A DNA stretch of 64,000 nucleotides from Actinomadura terrae (lineage in GTDB: Bacteria > Actinomycetota > Actinomycetes > Streptosporangiales > Streptosporangiaceae): the NCBI RefSeq assembly GCF_022751215.1, contig NZ_JAICDG010000006.1, positions 406,438-470,437 of the forward strand. The letters are read 5' to 3'. A model generated the notes under the pieces. The model saw only the letters and a list, made by a program, of their open reading frames with translations. It did no database searches and was not told where the DNA came from. Shown one piece after another: positions 8,353 through 17,024 of the stretch. How positions within the stretch are numbered: position 1 is the stretch's first letter; each line of letters opens with the position of its first letter. The translations under genes and the position numbers were made by a program.

Positions 8353-10107
8353 TCAGGTCGCGGGTACGTCCGCGGCACCGAGGTAGGCGGCCCGTACGGC
8401 GGCGTCCGCGAGGACGTCCGCGGTGGGGCCGGAGGCGATCACGTGCCCGAAGTCCAGGACGGTGACCTCCTCGCAGGTCGCCTGCACGAGCTCCATGTCG
8501 TGCTCGACGAGCAGGATCGAGACGCCGAACGCCTCGGGGACCCGGGTGAGGCGGTCGCCGAGCCGGAGCGACTCGGCGGCCGACTGCCCGGCGGCCGGCT
8601 CGTCCAGCAGCGCGACCTTGGGCCGGGCCGCGATCGCGGCGGCCACGTCCAGCAGCCTGCGGGTGCCGGCGTCGACGATGGACACCGGGACCTCGCCGGG
8701 CGGGCAGCCGAAGAACTCCAGCAGCTCGTCGGCCTCGCCGAGCGACAGCCGCCGCCCGGCGCCGATGGCCAGGTACTCGTACTGGGTGAGCTCCGGTGCG
8801 ATCGCGGTGGTCTGGAAGGTGCGGCGCAGGCCGCGCTTGGCCCGCACGCTCGGGCCGAGCTTGTCCAGCCGCTTCCCCGCGAGTTCCACCGTCCCCCCGT
8901 ACCCCGCCACGAAACCGGTGACGGCGGAGATGAAGGTGGATTTACCTGCGCCGTTGGGGCCGATGAGCCCGACGACGGCGCCCTCGGGGACGGTCAGGTC
9001 GACGGAGTCGAGCGCGACGACCTCGCCGAAGCGGACGGTCAGCCCCTGCACGTCCAGGCACGGCTTGCGGTCGGCGGAGGCGCGCCGGGCGGGGACGGGC
9101 ACGGCCGTGGCCCCGGGGCCCTCGGCCTCCTTGGCCTCCCTGGCCTCCTCGCCGTCCTTCAGCAGCTTGCGGGCGCCGCGCTCGCGCTTGCGCATGCGGG
9201 TGAGGTCGGTCTGGCTCAGCCCGCTCCGCAGGGCCAGCAGGGCGCCGACGCCGAACAGCACGCCGCCGAAGTCCTGCGGCAGCGACACCTTCTCCATGAT
9301 CGTCGGCATGATCGCGCCGAAGATCCCGCCCATGATCGCGCCCTCGGGGTGGTGCGGGCCGATCATGATGGCGACGGCGAACAGCGCGAGGGACTGCCCC
9401 ATCGCGAAGTTGCTCGGCACCACGAGGCTGAGCTGCCCGGCCAGCAGGCCGCCGCCGATGCCCGCGACGAACGCGCTGATCGCGAACGCGGCGAGCTTGC
9501 TGCGGGCGACCGAGACGCCGTGCGAGGCGGCGGACCGCTCGGAGTGGCGCAGCTCGTACCACGACAGGCCGAGCCGGGACTTGCCGATCATGCCGAGCGC
9601 GACCGCCAGCACCGTGAATACGATCACCGTGAACACGAAGTAGGACTCGTCGGAGACGAAGGGCTCCGGCCGGTCCAGCATCTTCAGCTCTTTGGCGCCG
9701 GGGAACGGGTTGGCGTTCCACACGATGTCGGCCGAGACGGCGAACCCGAACGTGACCACGGCGAGGTTGACGCCGCGGATGCGCAGCGCCGGGAGGCCGA
9801 TGGCGACGCCGACGGGCACCGCCGCGAGGCCGCCGAGGACCAGCCAGACGAAGAACCCGCCCGGCGCGTCCGCGACGTTGAGCCGCAGGACGACCCACGC
9901 GCCGATCGCGGCGAACGACATCTGGCACAGCGACATGATGCCGACGCGCCCGACGATCACGCCGAAGCTCTGCATGATCACGGCGCTGACGACGGCGCTG
10001 ATCGCGAGGTAGATCCAGTACGGGGACAGCACCGCCGGAAGGGCGACGCAGGCCAGCACGGAGAGGCCGAGCCCGATGGCGAGGCCGCGCTTGTCGACGA
10101 GGTTCAT
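8353..10107 (-). CDS. Fused ABC permease and ATPase (LivM-LivG fusion)
   Basis: 584 residues joining two importer subunits. Residues 1-310 are a LivM-type permease with about nine helices; a charged linker (about 310-350) follows; residues 350-580 are a LivG ATPase. Walker A is GPNGAGKST, Walker B is VALLDEPAAG and the H loop is VEHDM. The ABC signature is poor: the LAYGQ or LSGGQ position reads VDAGT, and the helical subdomain is short. In a dimer with LivF, which has a normal LSGGE, one of the two composite sites would be degenerate. The ATG overlaps the livF stop (ATGA). Confidence 0.93.
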   Translation of the reverse strand: MNLVDKRGLAIGLGLSVLACVALPAVLSPYWIYLAISAVVSAVIMQSFGVIVGRVGIMSLCQMSFAAIGAWVVLRLNVADAPGGFFVWLVLGGLAAVPVGVAIGLPALRIRGVNLAVVTFGFAVSADIVWNANPFPGAKELKMLDRPEPFVSDESYFVFTVIVFTVLAVALGMIGKSRLGLSWYELRHSERSAASHGVSVARSKLAAFAISAFVAGIGGGLLAGQLSLVVPSNFAMGQSLALFAVAIMIGPHHPEGAIMGGIFGAIMPTIMEKVSLPQDFGGVLFGVGALLALRSGLSQTDLTRMRKRERGARKLLKDGEEAREAKEAEGPGATAVPVPARRASADRKPCLDVQGLTVRFGEVVALDSVDLTVPEGAVVGLIGPNGAGKSTFISAVTGFVAGYGGTVELAGKRLDKLGPSVRAKRGLRRTFQTTAIAPELTQYEYLAIGAGRRLSLGEADELLEFFGCPPGEVPVSIVDAGTRRLLDVAAAIAARPKVALLDEPAAGQSAAESLRLGDRLTRVPEAFGVSILLVEHDMELVQATCEEVTVLDFGHVIASGPTADVLADAAVRAAYLGAADVPAT

Positions 10108-10859
10108 GGGCTTTCGCTCTCTTCCGGCCCGGTGGTGCTCTGGGTCGGGGTGGTCAGGGGCGGCCCGCCGAAGTACAGCCGGTGCAGCCGCTCGTCGTCG
10201 CCGCGCAGCTCGGAGCAGGGGCCGGAGAACACGACGCCGCCCTTGCGCAGCACGTGCGCATGGTCTCCGGCGGCCAGCGCCAGGTTCGCGAACTGCTCGA
10301 TGAGCACCACCGCGATCCCCATCGAGGCCAGCTCACCGACCGTGGTCATGAGGCGGCGGACGACCAGCGGCGCGAGCCCGAGCGACATCTCGTCGATCAG
10401 GACGACCTTGGGCGCCGTCACCAGCGCGCGGCCGAGCACGACCATCTGCTGCTCGCCGCCCGACAGGTAGCCCGCTTGCAGGTTGCGGCGCTTCTCCAGT
10501 TCGGGGAACAGCTTGTAGACGGTGCCGAGATCGCCGTCGCCGGACTGGGAGACGAGCAGGTTCTGCTCGACCGTCAGCGTCCGGAACGTGGTGCGGGCCT
10601 GCTCGACGTAGCCGAGGCCCGCCCTGGCCCGCCGGAAGGTGGCGAGCTTCTCGATCGGCGTGCCGTCCAGCTTGATCGTGCCGGACCTGACCTTGGCGAG
10701 GCCCGCGATGCCGTCCATGAGCGTGGTCTTGCCGGCGCCGTTCGCGCCGAGGATGACGGTCACCGCGCCCGGTGCGGCGTCGAGGGTGACGTCGTTGATC
10801 ACCGGCACCTCGGCCCGGTCGACGCCGACGCCCTCCAGGGCGAGAGCCGGAACGGTCAT
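10104..10859 (-). CDS. ABC transporter ATP-binding protein, LivF family
   Basis: 251 residues. Walker A is GANGAGKTT (38-46), the signature is LSGGEQQMV, Walker B is VVLIDEMSLG and the switch region is LIEQF. It is the second ATPase of the Liv-type importer and pairs with the ATPase half of the fused LivM-LivG protein. Its ATG overlaps the stop of the upstream esterase gene (ATGA), so esterase and transporter are translationally coupled in one leftward operon. Confidence 0.93.
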   Translation of the reverse strand: MTVPALALEGVGVDRAEVPVINDVTLDAAPGAVTVILGANGAGKTTLMDGIAGLAKVRSGTIKLDGTPIEKLATFRRARAGLGYVEQARTTFRTLTVEQNLLVSQSGDGDLGTVYKLFPELEKRRNLQAGYLSGGEQQMVVLGRALVTAPKVVLIDEMSLGLAPLVVRRLMTTVGELASMGIAVVLIEQFANLALAAGDHAHVLRKGGVVFSGPCSELRGDDERLHRLYFGGPPLTTPTQSTTGPEESESP

Positions 10860-11803
10860 CCCTCGCCGCCGAACGCCGAGCGCAGCGCGGCCGCGGTGCG
10901 CGCGTGCGCGTCCTTCGCGACCGAGAGCTCGGTGGCGAGCGGGCCGAAGAACGCGTGGATCATGCCGTCGTAGCGGACGAGCTCGGCCTGCACCCCGGCC
11001 TCCTCCAGCCGTCTGGCGTACTCCTCGCCCTCGTCGCGCAGCACGTCGCACTCGGCTTCGAGGATGAGCGCCCGCGCGACCCCGGAGAGGTCGTCGGCGC
11101 GCAGCGGCAGCAGGTAGGGGTCGTCCAGGTCGCGCGCGTCGGACGGGTAGGTCGTGAAGAACCAGTCCATGCTGGACTTGGAGAGGAAGAAGCCCTCGGA
11201 GAAGTCGGCGTAGGAGGCGCGGCCGTCGTCGGGGTGGCCGAGGACGGGCGAGACCAGCACCTGGAGCGCGATCGCGGGGCCGCCGAGGTCGCGGGCCTTG
11301 AGCGCGGCCACGGCGGCGAGGTTGCCGCCCGCGCTCTCGCCGCCCACGGCGATGCGCGCGGGGTCGGCGTTGATGTCGGCGCCGTGCGCGGCGACCCAGG
11401 TGACGGCGGCGTAGGCGTCGTCGGCCGCGGCCGGGAAGGGGTCCTCCGGAGCGAGCCGGTAGTCGACGGAGACGACGACGGCGCCCGCCATGGCGCAGAC
11501 CTTGCGGCAGGAGTACTCGTTCTCCTCCAGGCTGCCGATCGTCCAGCCACCGCCGTGGAACCAGACGAACGCGGGGAACGGCCCCTCACCCTCGGGCGTG
11601 TAGACGCGGACGGGAATGTCCCCGGCGGGGCCGGGGATCGTGGTGTCGACGGCGGAGCCGACGGGCGGCCGCTCGTCCTCGGGCAGCGTCCACATCAGCC
11701 GGAACTGCTCGCGCATGCTGGCCACGTCGAGCGGAGCCCCGGCGTTCGGGTCCTCGGCGGGGGTGCGGTCGATGATCCGCTGCGCCTCGGGATCCAGGGG
11801 CAT
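10856..11803 (-). CDS. Alpha/beta hydrolase, hormone-sensitive-lipase-type esterase
   Basis: 315 residues. The oxyanion motif HGGGW is at 83-87, the nucleophile S157 is in GESAGG, and D253 (ECD) and H283 (MIHAF) complete the triad. Its length and motifs match bacterial HSL (family IV) carboxylesterases. The start has CGGAGGT upstream. It is the first gene of the leftward transport operon and faces the amidohydrolase across a divergent promoter region. It probably releases an acid from an ester or lactone at the head of the pathway. Confidence 0.93.
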   Translation of the reverse strand: MPLDPEAQRIIDRTPAEDPNAGAPLDVASMREQFRLMWTLPEDERPPVGSAVDTTIPGPAGDIPVRVYTPEGEGPFPAFVWFHGGGWTIGSLEENEYSCRKVCAMAGAVVVSVDYRLAPEDPFPAAADDAYAAVTWVAAHGADINADPARIAVGGESAGGNLAAVAALKARDLGGPAIALQVLVSPVLGHPDDGRASYADFSEGFFLSKSSMDWFFTTYPSDARDLDDPYLLPLRADDLSGVARALILEAECDVLRDEGEEYARRLEEAGVQAELVRYDGMIHAFFGPLATELSVAKDAHARTAAALRSAFGGEG

Positions 11804-11856
11804 CGTTTACCTCCGAAGGCCCGGTGTACCCGCCCAAGCGGGCCGGGCACTCCAAA

Positions 11857-11863
11857 ATCGTAT
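11857..11863 (-). promoter_or_regulatory. Recurrent ATACGAT motif, site 1
   Basis: On the minus strand GGAATCAGATACGATTTTGG lies about 54 bases upstream of the esterase start and 58 bases upstream of the amidohydrolase start. The same heptamer recurs at 14412, 17791 and 17904. TACGAT also fits a -10 hexamer. Candidate site for the GntR regulator of this cluster. Confidence 0.45.
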
Positions 11864-11920
11864 CTGATTCCGTGTACGTTAATTGCATCCCATCGACGGT
11901 GTCCAGACTTGGAGCGCGAT

Positions 11921-13297
11921 ATGAGCGAGGAATCCACGACGGCAGATCTCGTCCTCACCGGCGGAAGGGTCCACACCGTCGACGCCCGCGACCGCGTCGC
12001 CGAGGCGGTGGCAATCCGCGCCGGGCGGATCGCGCGCGTCGGCACCGCGAGCGAGATAGCTCCCCTGGTCGGAAAGGGTACGCGGCTCATCCCCCTGGAG
12101 GGGCGTTCCGTGCTTCCGGGCATCAACGATTCGCACCTGCACGGTGTCTGGCTCGGCCTGATGTGGCCGGGTCTGCTCATGGACCAGCTCGCCGGGACGG
12201 GCGGCCACACCCACGACGCGCCGACGCGGCTGGAGGGCGCCGAGCAACGGCGCAAGGCGATTCTGAAGACCGCAAACCTGCTCGCCTCGTTCGGCATCAC
12301 CAGCTACACCGAGCCCGGCCTCGGCCCCGGCGAGGACGAGGGGCCGAGCGGCTGCTTCGGCTCGGCCGCGCTGCGCGACTACGCCGACCTGGCCGCGGAG
12401 GGGCTGCTGAAGGCCCGCGTCACCGCGTTGCTGCTGTTCGGGGAGCTGGACGGGCGCAGCTCGGCCGCCGGGTTCACCGAGGGCCTGCGCGACTTCAAGC
12501 CGCCGGCCGACGTCCCGGGCCGGTTCCGGGTCGCGGGCGTGAAGATCTTCGCCGACGGCATCCCGCCGATGCGCACGGCCTGGACCGACCGTCCCTACAC
12601 CGACGGCTCGCACGGGTCGCTGCTGATCGACGGCGTGTCGGACGGGGAGCGCGAGGCGGCGCTGCGCACGATGATCGACGCGGCGCACGACGCCGGGCAC
12701 CAGATCGGCGTGCACGCGACCGGCGACCGCGCGACGCGGGTCGTGGCGGACGCCTTCGCCGCGGCGCTGGCCAGGGACGGCCGCGACGCCCGGCACTACG
12801 TCATCCACGGCGACCTCCTCGCGCCCGCGACGCTCACCGTCCTCGCCTCCGCCGGGATCGGGCTGAACACCCAGGCGGGCATCCCGGTCGCGACCGAGCC
12901 GATGCTCGCCGGCGCGCTCGGCGAGGGCGCGCTGCGCGACGCCTGGCCCACCCGGGACGCCCTCGACGCGGGCGTGCGGCTGTGCCTCAGCTCCGACGCG
13001 CCGGTGCTCACCCCCGACTGGCGCGCCGGGCTGGCCGCCGCGGTCACGCGCCGCGGGCTCGACGGCGCGGTCCGCGGGGAGGCCCAGCGGCTCGCGGTCG
13101 CGGAGGCGCTGCGCGCCTACACGATCACCCCGGCGTGGCAGGACGGCGCCGAGGACCAGAAGGGCTCCATCGAGACCGGCAAGCTCGCCGACCTGTGCGT
13201 CCTGGACGGCGACCTGCTGGACGTGGAGCCGCAGGCCCTCCCCTCGGTGCCGGTGGCGATGACCCTCCTGGACGGCCGGGTCGTCCACGAGGCCTGA
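11921..13297 (+). CDS. YtcJ-type metal-dependent amidohydrolase
   Basis: 458 residues of the amidohydrolase family 3. It has the N-terminal beta sandwich with GGRVHTVD, the metal-binding HxH in NDSHLHG, further metal-site histidines in GVHATGD and VIHGD, the late Asp in LSSDAPV, and the C-terminal GKLADLCVLDGD strand. GGAG seven bases before ATG 11921 fixes the start. YtcJ-like enzymes cleave exocyclic amides or related bonds; the substrate is not predictable. It is divergent from the esterase-transport operon and probably acts on the same imported compound. Confidence 0.9.
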   Translation: MSEESTTADLVLTGGRVHTVDARDRVAEAVAIRAGRIARVGTASEIAPLVGKGTRLIPLEGRSVLPGINDSHLHGVWLGLMWPGLLMDQLAGTGGHTHDAPTRLEGAEQRRKAILKTANLLASFGITSYTEPGLGPGEDEGPSGCFGSAALRDYADLAAEGLLKARVTALLLFGELDGRSSAAGFTEGLRDFKPPADVPGRFRVAGVKIFADGIPPMRTAWTDRPYTDGSHGSLLIDGVSDGEREAALRTMIDAAHDAGHQIGVHATGDRATRVVADAFAAALARDGRDARHYVIHGDLLAPATLTVLASAGIGLNTQAGIPVATEPMLAGALGEGALRDAWPTRDALDAGVRLCLSSDAPVLTPDWRAGLAAAVTRRGLDGAVRGEAQRLAVAEALRAYTITPAWQDGAEDQKGSIETGKLADLCVLDGDLLDVEPQALPSVPVAMTLLDGRVVHEA

Positions 13298-13312
13298 GCA
13301 CACCGGAGTCGA

Positions 13313-13354
13313 CCGCACCGGGCCTAACCGCACGGGGCCTAACCGCACCGGGCG
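13313..13354. repeat. Short tandem repeat, 15-base unit
   Basis: Nearly three copies of CCGCACCGGGCCTAA (the second has one change, the third is cut) in the 62 bases between the convergent amidohydrolase and aldo/keto reductase genes. No terminator hairpin is obvious there. Confidence 0.75.
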
Positions 13355-13359
13355 GCGGC

Positions 13360-14352
13360 TCAGCGGGGCACCGGCGCGTCGGTGCCCCAGGAGGCCGCCG
13401 GGTCGACCACGTCCCGGTCGAGCCACAGCCCGGCCACGGCGTCGCGCAGCGCGTCGCCGTGGCGGGCGGCCAGGCCGAGGGCGGCCATGTTGTCCTCGAA
13501 CTGCGCCACCCGGCTCACCCCGACCAGCACGTTCGCGACGGCGGGGTGGACGAGCGTGAAGGCGATCGCGACCTGCGCGGGCGTGGCACCGAAGCGGTCG
13601 GCGGCGCGGCGCAGCTCGGGGTAGGCGGCGCGGATCTTGTCCCGGATGCCGCCCGGGTCGGCGCCGATCTTGCGCTCGGGTTCGAGCCGCCCGGCGAGGA
13701 TGCCGCCCTCCAGCACGTCGGAGGCCTGGAGGCCGAGGCCCTCGTGCTCGAACAGGTTCGACCACGGCTCGCCCTCGGGCACCGAGCGGCGCGCGATGCT
13801 GTACTTCAACTGCGCGAAGGAGGGCGCCACGAGGCCCTCGGCGGCGGCGAACCGGCAGGCGAACAGCACGTCGCCCGCCGACCAGTTGTTGACGCCCCAG
13901 TGGGTGAACCGCCCGGCGCGCACCAGCTCGGCGACCTCGGTGACCACCGTGTGCAGGTCGGGGCGCTCCATGAAGTCGCCGAGCACGACCATGTCGGCGT
14001 GGTCGGTGCCGATCCGGCCGAGCGAGACCTTCATCTGTTCGGCGAACGAGGAATTGGGGTAGTCCCAGAGCCAGAGCTTGCCGCAGATCAGGTAGTCCTC
14101 GCGCGCCAGCCCGGCGTCGTCGACCGCCTGCCCGAACAGGACGTCGGTGACGGCGTTCTCGGCGTGCGGGCCGAAGTTGTAGTGCGCGACGTCGAACAGG
14201 TCGACGCCCCGGTCCACCGCGAGCCGCACGAGGCGCGCCGCGTCCTCGCGGTCCATCCGGTCCCAGGTGTTCCAGGAGCCGAGCGCCAGGAGCGGGACTT
14301 CGGGGCCGTCCACGCCGAGCCGCCGCCTCGGCGCCCGTTCTGCGAACTCCAT
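13360..14352 (-). CDS. Aldo/keto reductase, atypical active site (second paralogue)
   Basis: 330 residues, a clear paralogue of the reductase at 4111-5082 (LALGSWNTWDRMD against LALGSWHTYDRMD, and GVNNWSA, QASDVLEGGILAG in both). D54, Y58 and K92 of the AKR tetrad are present, and the His position reads VVLGDF. GGAGG lies seven bases before ATG 14352. It is transcribed leftward, divergent from the O-methyltransferase, with an ATACGAT motif in the gap. Two diverged copies in one cluster suggest two related carbonyl steps or both directions of one step. Confidence 0.87.
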   Translation of the reverse strand: MEFAERAPRRRLGVDGPEVPLLALGSWNTWDRMDREDAARLVRLAVDRGVDLFDVAHYNFGPHAENAVTDVLFGQAVDDAGLAREDYLICGKLWLWDYPNSSFAEQMKVSLGRIGTDHADMVVLGDFMERPDLHTVVTEVAELVRAGRFTHWGVNNWSAGDVLFACRFAAAEGLVAPSFAQLKYSIARRSVPEGEPWSNLFEHEGLGLQASDVLEGGILAGRLEPERKIGADPGGIRDKIRAAYPELRRAADRFGATPAQVAIAFTLVHPAVANVLVGVSRVAQFEDNMAALGLAARHGDALRDAVAGLWLDRDVVDPAASWGTDAPVPR

Positions 14353-14411
14353 CGCTGACCTCCGATGAGGGTGATCGGGCGCGGGCGGCGCCCTGGCCGT
14401 TGACACTGCTG

Positions 14412-14418
14412 ATCGTAT
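14412..14418 (-). promoter_or_regulatory. Recurrent ATACGAT motif, site 2
   Basis: Minus-strand CTATACGATCAG in the divergent gap between the aldo/keto reductase (start 14352) and the O-methyltransferase (start 14458). It is about 60 bases from the reductase start. Candidate GntR operator and/or -10 region. Confidence 0.45.
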
Positions 14419-14457
14419 AGCATCTGGCATATTCTTTACCGCGAAGGAGACATGTTC

Positions 14458-15450
14458 ATGTCGCATCCCGCCCCGGGAACCGACCCGTCCGCCATTCTCG
14501 GCGTCGCCACCGGTTACATGGCCGCCAAGCAGCTGTTCGCGGCGAGCGAGGCGGGCCTGTTCGCCGCCCTCGCCGGCGGCCCGGCGACCGCGTCCGAGCT
14601 GGCGGAGCGGGCCGGAATCCCCGAGCGCACCACCCGGATCCTCGCCGACACGATGGCGGGCCTCGGCCTGCTCACCCGTGCGGACGGGCGGTACGCCAAC
14701 ACCCCCGCGACCTCGGCCTACCTGGCGGGCGGCACGCAGGAGACCGACCTGCGGCCGTTCCTGGCCTTCCTCGACGCGATCAGCTACGGGCACTGGCTCG
14801 GGTTCGCCGACACCAGCCGCACGGCCGAGCCGCAGAAGCTCGACCTCGGCGGCGACCGGATGCAGACGTTCCTCGGCGGCGTCATGACCTACAACGCCCT
14901 GCACGCCAGGATGCTGGCGGACAACTTCGACTTCACCCGCTTCTCCCGCATCCTGGACTTCGGCGGCCTGTCCGGCTCGTTCCTGGCCGAGGCCCTGCGT
15001 TCGGCCGAGAAGGCGCACGGCACCTTCCTGTCGGGCGGCGAGCTGGTCGAGTTCGCCCGCAAGGTGCTGGAGGACGCGGGCGTGGGCGACCGGATCGACG
15101 TCGTCCAGTCCGACCCGCTGACCGGCGACGTCCCCGAGGGCTTCGACCTCGTCCTGCTGGAGCACGTCGTGCACCGCTTCGACGCCGAGCAGAACAAGGC
15201 CATCGTCGAGCGCGCCCGCCGCGCCGCCGCGCCCGGCGCGACGCTCGTCCTGCTCGACTTCTTCCTCGACTCCGACCCCGAGCAGCGCGTCCTGGACGCC
15301 GTGCACGCCGGCGAGTACCTGGTCATCGACGGCACCGTCGTCTACCCCGAGGACGAGGTGCGCGGCTGGCTGACCGCCGCGGGCTGGGAGCCGGTCGAGA
15401 CCCGCGCGCTGCCCGGCAGCCCGCGCATCATCATCGCGGAGGCGCGATGA
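14458..15450 (+). CDS. SAM-dependent O-methyltransferase (family 2, with dimerisation domain)
   Basis: 330 residues. Residues 1-100 form a winged-helix dimerisation domain (ASELAERAGIPERTTRILADTM). The Rossmann core has the SAM loop ILDFGGLSGSFL, then QSDPLTGDVPEGFDLVLLEHVVH and the late LVLLDFFLDSD. ATG 14458 stands eight bases after AAGGAG and is preferred to ATG 14452, which is only three bases away. Family members methylate phenolic hydroxyls of small molecules, so either O-methylation or the reverse role in a phenol pathway is possible. Its end overlaps the SDR start (ATGA). Confidence 0.88.
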   Translation: MSHPAPGTDPSAILGVATGYMAAKQLFAASEAGLFAALAGGPATASELAERAGIPERTTRILADTMAGLGLLTRADGRYANTPATSAYLAGGTQETDLRPFLAFLDAISYGHWLGFADTSRTAEPQKLDLGGDRMQTFLGGVMTYNALHARMLADNFDFTRFSRILDFGGLSGSFLAEALRSAEKAHGTFLSGGELVEFARKVLEDAGVGDRIDVVQSDPLTGDVPEGFDLVLLEHVVHRFDAEQNKAIVERARRAAAPGATLVLLDFFLDSDPEQRVLDAVHAGEYLVIDGTVVYPEDEVRGWLTAAGWEPVETRALPGSPRIIIAEAR

Positions 15451-16181
15451 GCGGCCGCGTCGTCCTCGTCACGGGCGGCGCGAGCGGCATCGGCCGCGGT
15501 GTCGCCGCCGCGTTCGCCGCCGCCGGCGACCGCGTGGTGATCGCCGACCGGGACGCCGAGGCGGCCGCCCGCGCCGCCAAGGAGCTCGACGCCCTCTCCG
15601 TGACCGTGGACATCACCGACGCCGCCTCGGTGGCGGCCGGGGTGGCGCAGGTAGCCGAGACCGTGGGCCCGATCGAGGTCCTGGTCAACAACGCCGGCCT
15701 CGTCGCGGGCGGCGGGCCGCTGGTGTCGCTGCCCATGGAGGTCTTCGACACGGTCGTCGCGGTGAACCTGCGCGGCACCTTCACCGTCACCCAGGCCGTC
15801 GCGAACCAGATGATCGAGCGCGGCGTCCGGGGCCGGATCGTCAACATCAGCTCGATCGGCGCCCGGCAGCCGACCGCCGGCCTCGGCCACTACGAGGCCA
15901 CCAAGGCGGCGGTGGACGCCCTGACCCGCACCAGCGCCCTGGAGCTCGCGGGCCACGGCATCCGGGTCAACGGGGTCGCGCCGGGCCCGGTGCACACCCC
16001 GATGACGGCGGGCCTCATGGAGAACGCCGAGGCCCGTGCCGCGTGGGAGTCCCGGATCCCGCTCGGCAAGATCGCCACCACCGACGACATCGCCCCGCTC
16101 GTGGTCTTCCTCGCCTCCGCGCAGGCCGACCACATCACCGGCGCGGTCGTCCAGGTGGACGGCGGGCAGCTGCTCACCTGA
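15447..16181 (+). CDS. Short-chain dehydrogenase/reductase
   Basis: 244 residues, a classical SDR. It has the TGGASGIG nucleotide loop (9-16), NNAG (81-84), catalytic S136, Y149 and K153 (YEATK), and the C-terminal DGGQ. It is coupled to the O-methyltransferase by an ATGA overlap and closes a two-gene rightward operon that ends at the hairpin 16191-16247. It probably oxidises an alcohol or ring-diol intermediate of the cluster; the substrate is unknown. Confidence 0.93.
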   Translation: MSGRVVLVTGGASGIGRGVAAAFAAAGDRVVIADRDAEAAARAAKELDALSVTVDITDAASVAAGVAQVAETVGPIEVLVNNAGLVAGGGPLVSLPMEVFDTVVAVNLRGTFTVTQAVANQMIERGVRGRIVNISSIGARQPTAGLGHYEATKAAVDALTRTSALELAGHGIRVNGVAPGPVHTPMTAGLMENAEARAAWESRIPLGKIATTDDIAPLVVFLASAQADHITGAVVQVDGGQLLT

Positions 16182-16190
16182 CCGCCCCCG

Positions 16191-16247
16191 AAAAAACGAA
16201 CGCGCCGTTCCCCACCCTCGCCCGGCGGGAACGGCGTGTTTGTTTTC
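16191..16247. terminator. Bidirectional rho-independent terminator
   Basis: A stem of about 15 bp (16199-16213 with 16227-16241; one G-T pair) flanked by AAAAAA on the left and TTTGTTTT on the right. It therefore works in both directions between the convergent SDR and GntR genes. Confidence 0.88.
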
Positions 16248-16282
16248 GAGCCCGTCTCCCGGTGCGGGAGGCGGAGACGACC

Positions 16283-16975
16283 TCAGATCTGGGGGTGCGG
16301 GGACCCGGGGTGGGCGCTGTGGAGGGCGTCGGCGGTCGCGTTCTTGTGCGCGCAGGCGATGCGCTCGATCTCCGACGGCTCGGCGCCCTTGGCGATGAGG
16401 TCGAGGATGTGCCCGTGCTCGACGACCGACCGCCGGGCGCGCCCGGGGACGTAGGTGAAGGTGGAGCGGCGCATGTGGTCCAGGCGCGTCCACTCCGCCT
16501 CGAGGAGGGCGCGCAGGTGCGCGTCCGGGCAGTGCTCGTAGATCGAGAAGTGGAACTCCCGGTTCAACGCGGTGAACGCCGTCGGGTCGAACTCGTCCAG
16601 CGCCTCGACCATCCGGTCGTTGATCTTGCGGGAGCGGGTGATCTGCGCCGGCGCCATGTGCGGGGCGGAGATCGCCGTCGCGTAGCCCTCCAGCCGCGCG
16701 AGGATCTGGAGGGTGTGCTCGACCTGCTCGGCGTCGAAGACCGCGACCCGCGCCCCGACGTTGCGGACGACCTCGACGAGGCCGTCGGACTGGAGGCGGC
16801 GCAGCGCCTCGCGCAGCGGGATCGTGCTGACGCCGGTCTCCTGGGCGAGCTGGTTGATGACCAGCCGGTAGCCCGGCACGTAGGTGCCCGCGAGAATCCG
16901 CGACCGCAACAGTTCGTAGCAGAACTCGGCCTTCGACTCCTTGGTCTTGGTCTGGTCCTGCTTCTTCGCACTCAC
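16283..16975 (-). CDS. GntR-family transcriptional regulator, FadR subfamily (FCD domain)
   Basis: 230 residues. The N-terminal winged helix (about 15-80) contains VINQLAQETGVSTIPLREALRRLQSDGLVEV. The C-terminal FCD domain keeps the metal-ligand histidines in REFHFSIYE, VVEHGHIL and IACAHKNAT. It starts at GTG 16975 six bases after GAGGAG. FCD regulators sense carboxylic acids and usually control neighbouring catabolic genes, so it is the likely regulator of the flanking uptake and ring-cleavage operons. The ATACGAT motif repeated in their promoters is the candidate operator (inferred). Confidence 0.93.
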   Translation of the reverse strand: MSAKKQDQTKTKESKAEFCYELLRSRILAGTYVPGYRLVINQLAQETGVSTIPLREALRRLQSDGLVEVVRNVGARVAVFDAEQVEHTLQILARLEGYATAISAPHMAPAQITRSRKINDRMVEALDEFDPTAFTALNREFHFSIYEHCPDAHLRALLEAEWTRLDHMRRSTFTYVPGRARRSVVEHGHILDLIAKGAEPSEIERIACAHKNATADALHSAHPGSPHPQI

Positions 16976-17024
16976 CCGGTTCTCCTCATCCTGTGCCCCG
17001 AACCCCCGACTCCCAACGGTCCCC

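Noticed and set aside
10904..11920. Upstream extension of the amidohydrolase frame across the esterase gene
   Set aside because: ATG 11921 has a good ribosome site and the domain starts there; the extension is antisense shadow of the esterase.
13313..13354. CRISPR-like repeat array
   Set aside because: Fifteen-base units are directly adjacent with no spacers and no cas genes; it is a short tandem repeat. No CRISPR array was seen elsewhere in the window.
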